Assembly: GCA_934660965.1 (NCBI GenBank)
Contig: CAKUIM010000004.1
Coordinates: forward strand, 27,762 to 91,761
DNA length: 64,000 nucleotides
Direction: 5' to 3'
From: an uncultured Oscillospiraceae bacterium
GTDB taxonomy: Bacteria; Bacillota; Clostridia; Oscillospirales; Oscillospiraceae
The position numbers and the translations under genes are program-made. Below the pieces are notes generated by a model, which worked only from the letters and a program-made list of their open reading frames with translations, was not told the DNA's origin and did no database searches. Of this stretch, positions 62,189 through 64,000 are shown piece by piece. Positions within the stretch are counted from its first letter, which is position 1; each line of letters starts with the position of its first letter.

Positions 62189-63268
62189 TTAAAGGAAAGC
62201 GCGCAGGGCCAGCAGGCCCATTGCCTCTCCAATGGCTTCATTTTCTACCGTGCCGTTCAGGTCCCAGGGGATGCCGGCGGGGGTGATGAGCACGAAATCG
62301 TAGCGCCCATCCCACTCTACCTCCATACCCAGGGCCTCGGCCACAAAGCGGATGGGCACCAGGGTGCGGTCCCACCCCGGCTCCACCGCGGGGGCCACAT
62401 CCATCTCATGGGCCGCGCCGTTGATGGTGTAGGCCGTCTTGCCGATGGTCATGACAACCGTCCGGCCGCCCAGGGTGATGGTGACCTGCTCCGCCTCGCC
62501 GTCCCACTCCACCTGGGCGCCCAGGGCCTCGGCCACAAAGCGCACCGGCACCAGGGTGCGGTCGTTTCGGAGCACGGGGGTAACGGCGTGGTTCTCCGGG
62601 TCAATGGCCTTGAGGCCGCCCCAGGCCACGGCGGCGTAGTTATCAAGCTGCAGCAGCAGGGTGTTCTTCAGGCACTCCTTGCCGGAGGCGAAGGTCTGCC
62701 CGCCCGGCTCTTCGCCGCCGGTCTGGCTGCCGCCGGCGGTGACGGTGACGGTGCCGGAGCGGAAGGTGAGGGAGACGTCCTCCAGCTTCTCGTTGGCCAC
62801 GTTCCCGGGGGACTGGCCCACCCCGATGGTGTAGCTGCCCGCGGCGGCGCCGGGCCTGACGCGAAGGGTGACGGTGAGCATGTCGCCGCTGCTGTCCACA
62901 TTCTCGGCGGTATTGCTGTCCCACAGCACCAGAAGGCCGTCCTTGCCGGCTTCGCCGTCATAGCGGCCATTGGCGCGCACCCGGGCGATGGTGTTGCCCA
63001 CCACAGAGCCCGCCCGGGCAAAGGCGCCGGCGGCGGCCACGTCCTTGGACGGGTCGGCAGAGAAAACGGCAGTGTCATAATAGATGTACCAGATCCCGGC
63101 GGCAATGCCGGGATTGTCCCGGATGGAGACGGTGAGGGTCACACTTTCCCCCGGCCGGGCCTGCGCAGAGGACACGGAGACCTCCCCCGGCGATGCAGCC
63201 ATGACCCCCTGGCACAGCACCAGCGCCAGCACCGCGGCGGCCAGTGCGCTAAGGGCCCTTTTTCTCAT
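62189..63268 (-). CDS. Secreted cohesin-domain protein with stalk-like domain
   Basis: 359 residues from the ATG at 63268 after GGGGAG. Signal peptide to about VMAAS; cohesin domain (about 25-175: VSSAQARPGESVTLTVSIRD, GIAAGIWYIYYDTAVF, TVTLRVRPGAAAGSYTI); Gly/Glu linker; then a copper-amine-oxidase N-terminal-like domain in two repeats (about 205-330: DRTLVPVRFVAEALGAQVEWDG and DRTLVPIRFVAEALGMEVEWDG, differing at two positions). First gene of the surface operon. No SLH or LPXTG anchor, so the stalk domain or a partner must hold it at the surface. Confidence 0.85.
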   Translation of the reverse strand: MRKRALSALAAAVLALVLCQGVMAASPGEVSVSSAQARPGESVTLTVSIRDNPGIAAGIWYIYYDTAVFSADPSKDVAAAGAFARAGSVVGNTIARVRANGRYDGEAGKDGLLVLWDSNTAENVDSSGDMLTVTLRVRPGAAAGSYTIGVGQSPGNVANEKLEDVSLTFRSGTVTVTAGGSQTGGEEPGGQTFASGKECLKNTLLLQLDNYAAVAWGGLKAIDPENHAVTPVLRNDRTLVPVRFVAEALGAQVEWDGEAEQVTITLGGRTVVMTIGKTAYTINGAAHEMDVAPAVEPGWDRTLVPIRFVAEALGMEVEWDGRYDFVLITPAGIPWDLNGTVENEAIGEAMGLLALRAFL

Positions 63269-63329
63269 GCGCAGCTCCCCTTTCAGCCCTGCCGGAGGCA
63301 TACTCCGGCACTTTCCTACAGTTAGTCAC

Positions 63330-63358
63330 ATTATAGCGGTATTCACGAATAAAGTCAA
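63330..63358 (-). promoter_or_regulatory. Promoter of the surface-protein operon
   Basis: TTGACT (63353-63358), 17 bp, TATAAT (63330-63335). The 5' leader carries a GCCGGAG/CTCCGGC hairpin (63291-63309). Confidence 0.88.
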
Positions 63359-63477
63359 TGCCAAGCCGGGGAAATTATCCAAACTTTCCGCCGCCGCGCC
63401 GCGGCAGATTTTTCCATATTCATTGTGAAGGACTGCCCCGCCGCTGTCTTTAGCCAAAAGGATAGTCTTTGGGGAAC

Positions 63478-63667
63478 GGAGCGGCCTTGGGCCGCGAACC
63501 CAACAAGAAAAGCGTCTGCCGGAGGTAATACAGGCCGCATAAGCGGCCCGGCGCTTCTTGCGCCGTAAATTCGTTTTGCGCTGCAAAACGAATTGCGCAG
63601 GGGCGGCTTCGCCGCCCCAAGCATTGAAATACCGAAGGGTGAGCGGCCTTTGGCCGCGAACCCAACA
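63478..63667. repeat. Direct repeat GAGCGGCCTTKGGCCGCGAA flanking the structured repeat
   Basis: A 27-bp segment, starting GAGCGGCCTT and ending CGAACCCAACA, occurs at about 63478 and again at about 63641 with one or two changes. The region 63359-63780 has no credible gene. Confidence 0.7.
63549..63664 (-). repeat. Dispersed structured repeat, copy B
   Basis: Reverse-strand relative of 33661-33775. Hairpin AATTCGTTTTGC/GCAAAACGAATT where copy A has GC in place of CG on one arm and the matching change on the other; also GGGGCGGC/GCCGCCCC. Both copies lie near tRNA genes. Confidence 0.7.
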
Positions 63668-63795
63668 GCCGCCTACGGCGGCCGCGCCTACTGGCGCGTC
63701 AATTTGCAGCGCAAGCAGAGAATTGTCATAGGCGGAATTCACTTCCGCCGTTCATGATTAAAATGGAGCGAGGCCCGCACTGCGGGCCGAAGCCC

Positions 63796-63832
63796 AAAAA
63801 GAAAGACACGACTTCGTCGTGTCTTTCTTTTT
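63796..63832 (-). terminator. Terminator after tRNA-Lys
   Basis: 17-bp stem with arms AAAAAGAAAGACACGAC and its complement, TTC/GAA loop; on the minus strand it starts at the tRNA CCA end. Confidence 0.85.
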
Positions 63833-63907
63833 GGTGACCCGTCGGGGGCTCGAACCCCGGACCTTCGCCTTAAAAGGGCGTTGCTCTACCAACTGAGCTA
63901 ACGAGTC
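63832..63907 (-). tRNA. tRNA-Lys (anticodon TTT)
   Basis: 76 nt with encoded CCA. Acceptor GACTCGT/ACGGGTC, D-arm GCTCAGTTGGTAGAGC, anticodon loop CTTTTAA giving TTT, T-arm CGGGG/CCCCG. The anticodon stem has a terminal A-A mismatch. The promoter lies beyond or near the right edge. Confidence 0.95.
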
Positions 63908-64000
63908 ACATCGTTATGAAGTTTGAAGGCGCACCTATCCGCCCCGCAGGGCTGGAAGTCTCTCAAGCGGGGGCTGATTCCCCTTTGAAAGCGTCTCGGC

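Overview
The window reads as the chromosome of an anaerobic, high-G+C member of the Bacillota, most likely an Oscillospiraceae-type gut Clostridium. The evidence is AGGAGG-type ribosome sites, three T-box leaders (Phe, Cys, Val), an oxygen-sensitive class III ribonucleotide reductase, the acetylated diaminopimelate pathway, SleB-type wall hydrolases, SLH/cohesin/dockerin surface proteins and encoded CCA ends on the tRNAs. Lineage is inferred from gene content only.

Layout. (1) 0-13.3 kb: a visibly less G+C-rich catabolic island. A nine-gene leftward operon (OFA-type transporter, PduL-like phosphotransacylase, 3-hydroxyacyl-CoA/carnitine-type dehydrogenase, M24 protein, cupin, beta-keto acid cleavage enzyme, SDR, GntP-type permease, degenerate YhaN-like protein) diverges from thiolase, butyrate kinase-like protein and a PucR-type regulator. 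Together they suggest oxidation of a 3-hydroxy acid, cleavage of the keto acid with acetyl-CoA, and ATP recovery through an acyl phosphate. (2) 13.6-21.8 kb: housekeeping genes: rplM-rpsI, a TtcA-like protein, an esterase, and an nnrD-lipoprotein-alr-mazF cluster with no mazE, plus a MATE pump. (3) 21.8-27.7 kb: Phe T-box, polysaccharide deacetylase, pheS, pheT, then bioY with a BirA-like operator. (4) 27.8-33.5 kb: tRNA-Ser, a 1022-residue protein of twelve helicase-associated (HA) repeats around a nuclease domain, two SleB-like hydrolases with WalR-like boxes, tRNA-Gln. (5) 33.7-43.6 kb: dapB-dapH-patA-deacetylase, two membrane proteins (one Lit-like), Cys T-box with cysE-cysS, gtrB-gtrA, and a small Cys-tailed protein. 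(6) 43.4-45.7 kb: a short island bracketed by a ~430-bp inverted duplication. (7) 45.7-55.5 kb: valS with T-box, a second beta-keto acid cleavage enzyme behind a textbook sigma-54 promoter, nrdG-nrdD-trxB in which NrdD carries a fused glutaredoxin-like domain, and a PAS/AAA+ sigma-54 activator. (8) 55.7-63.4 kb: a leftward surface operon (cohesin + stalk-like domain, dockerin, cohesin-like/Ig/SLH protein, transglutaminase-like protein). (9) a repeat element and tRNA-Lys at the right edge.

The strongest candidates for undescribed biology are the BKACE/PduL/butyrate-kinase cluster, the HA-repeat nuclease, the mini cohesin-dockerin-SLH operon and the NrdD-glutaredoxin fusion. All function calls rest on reading protein motifs by eye; no database search was possible.
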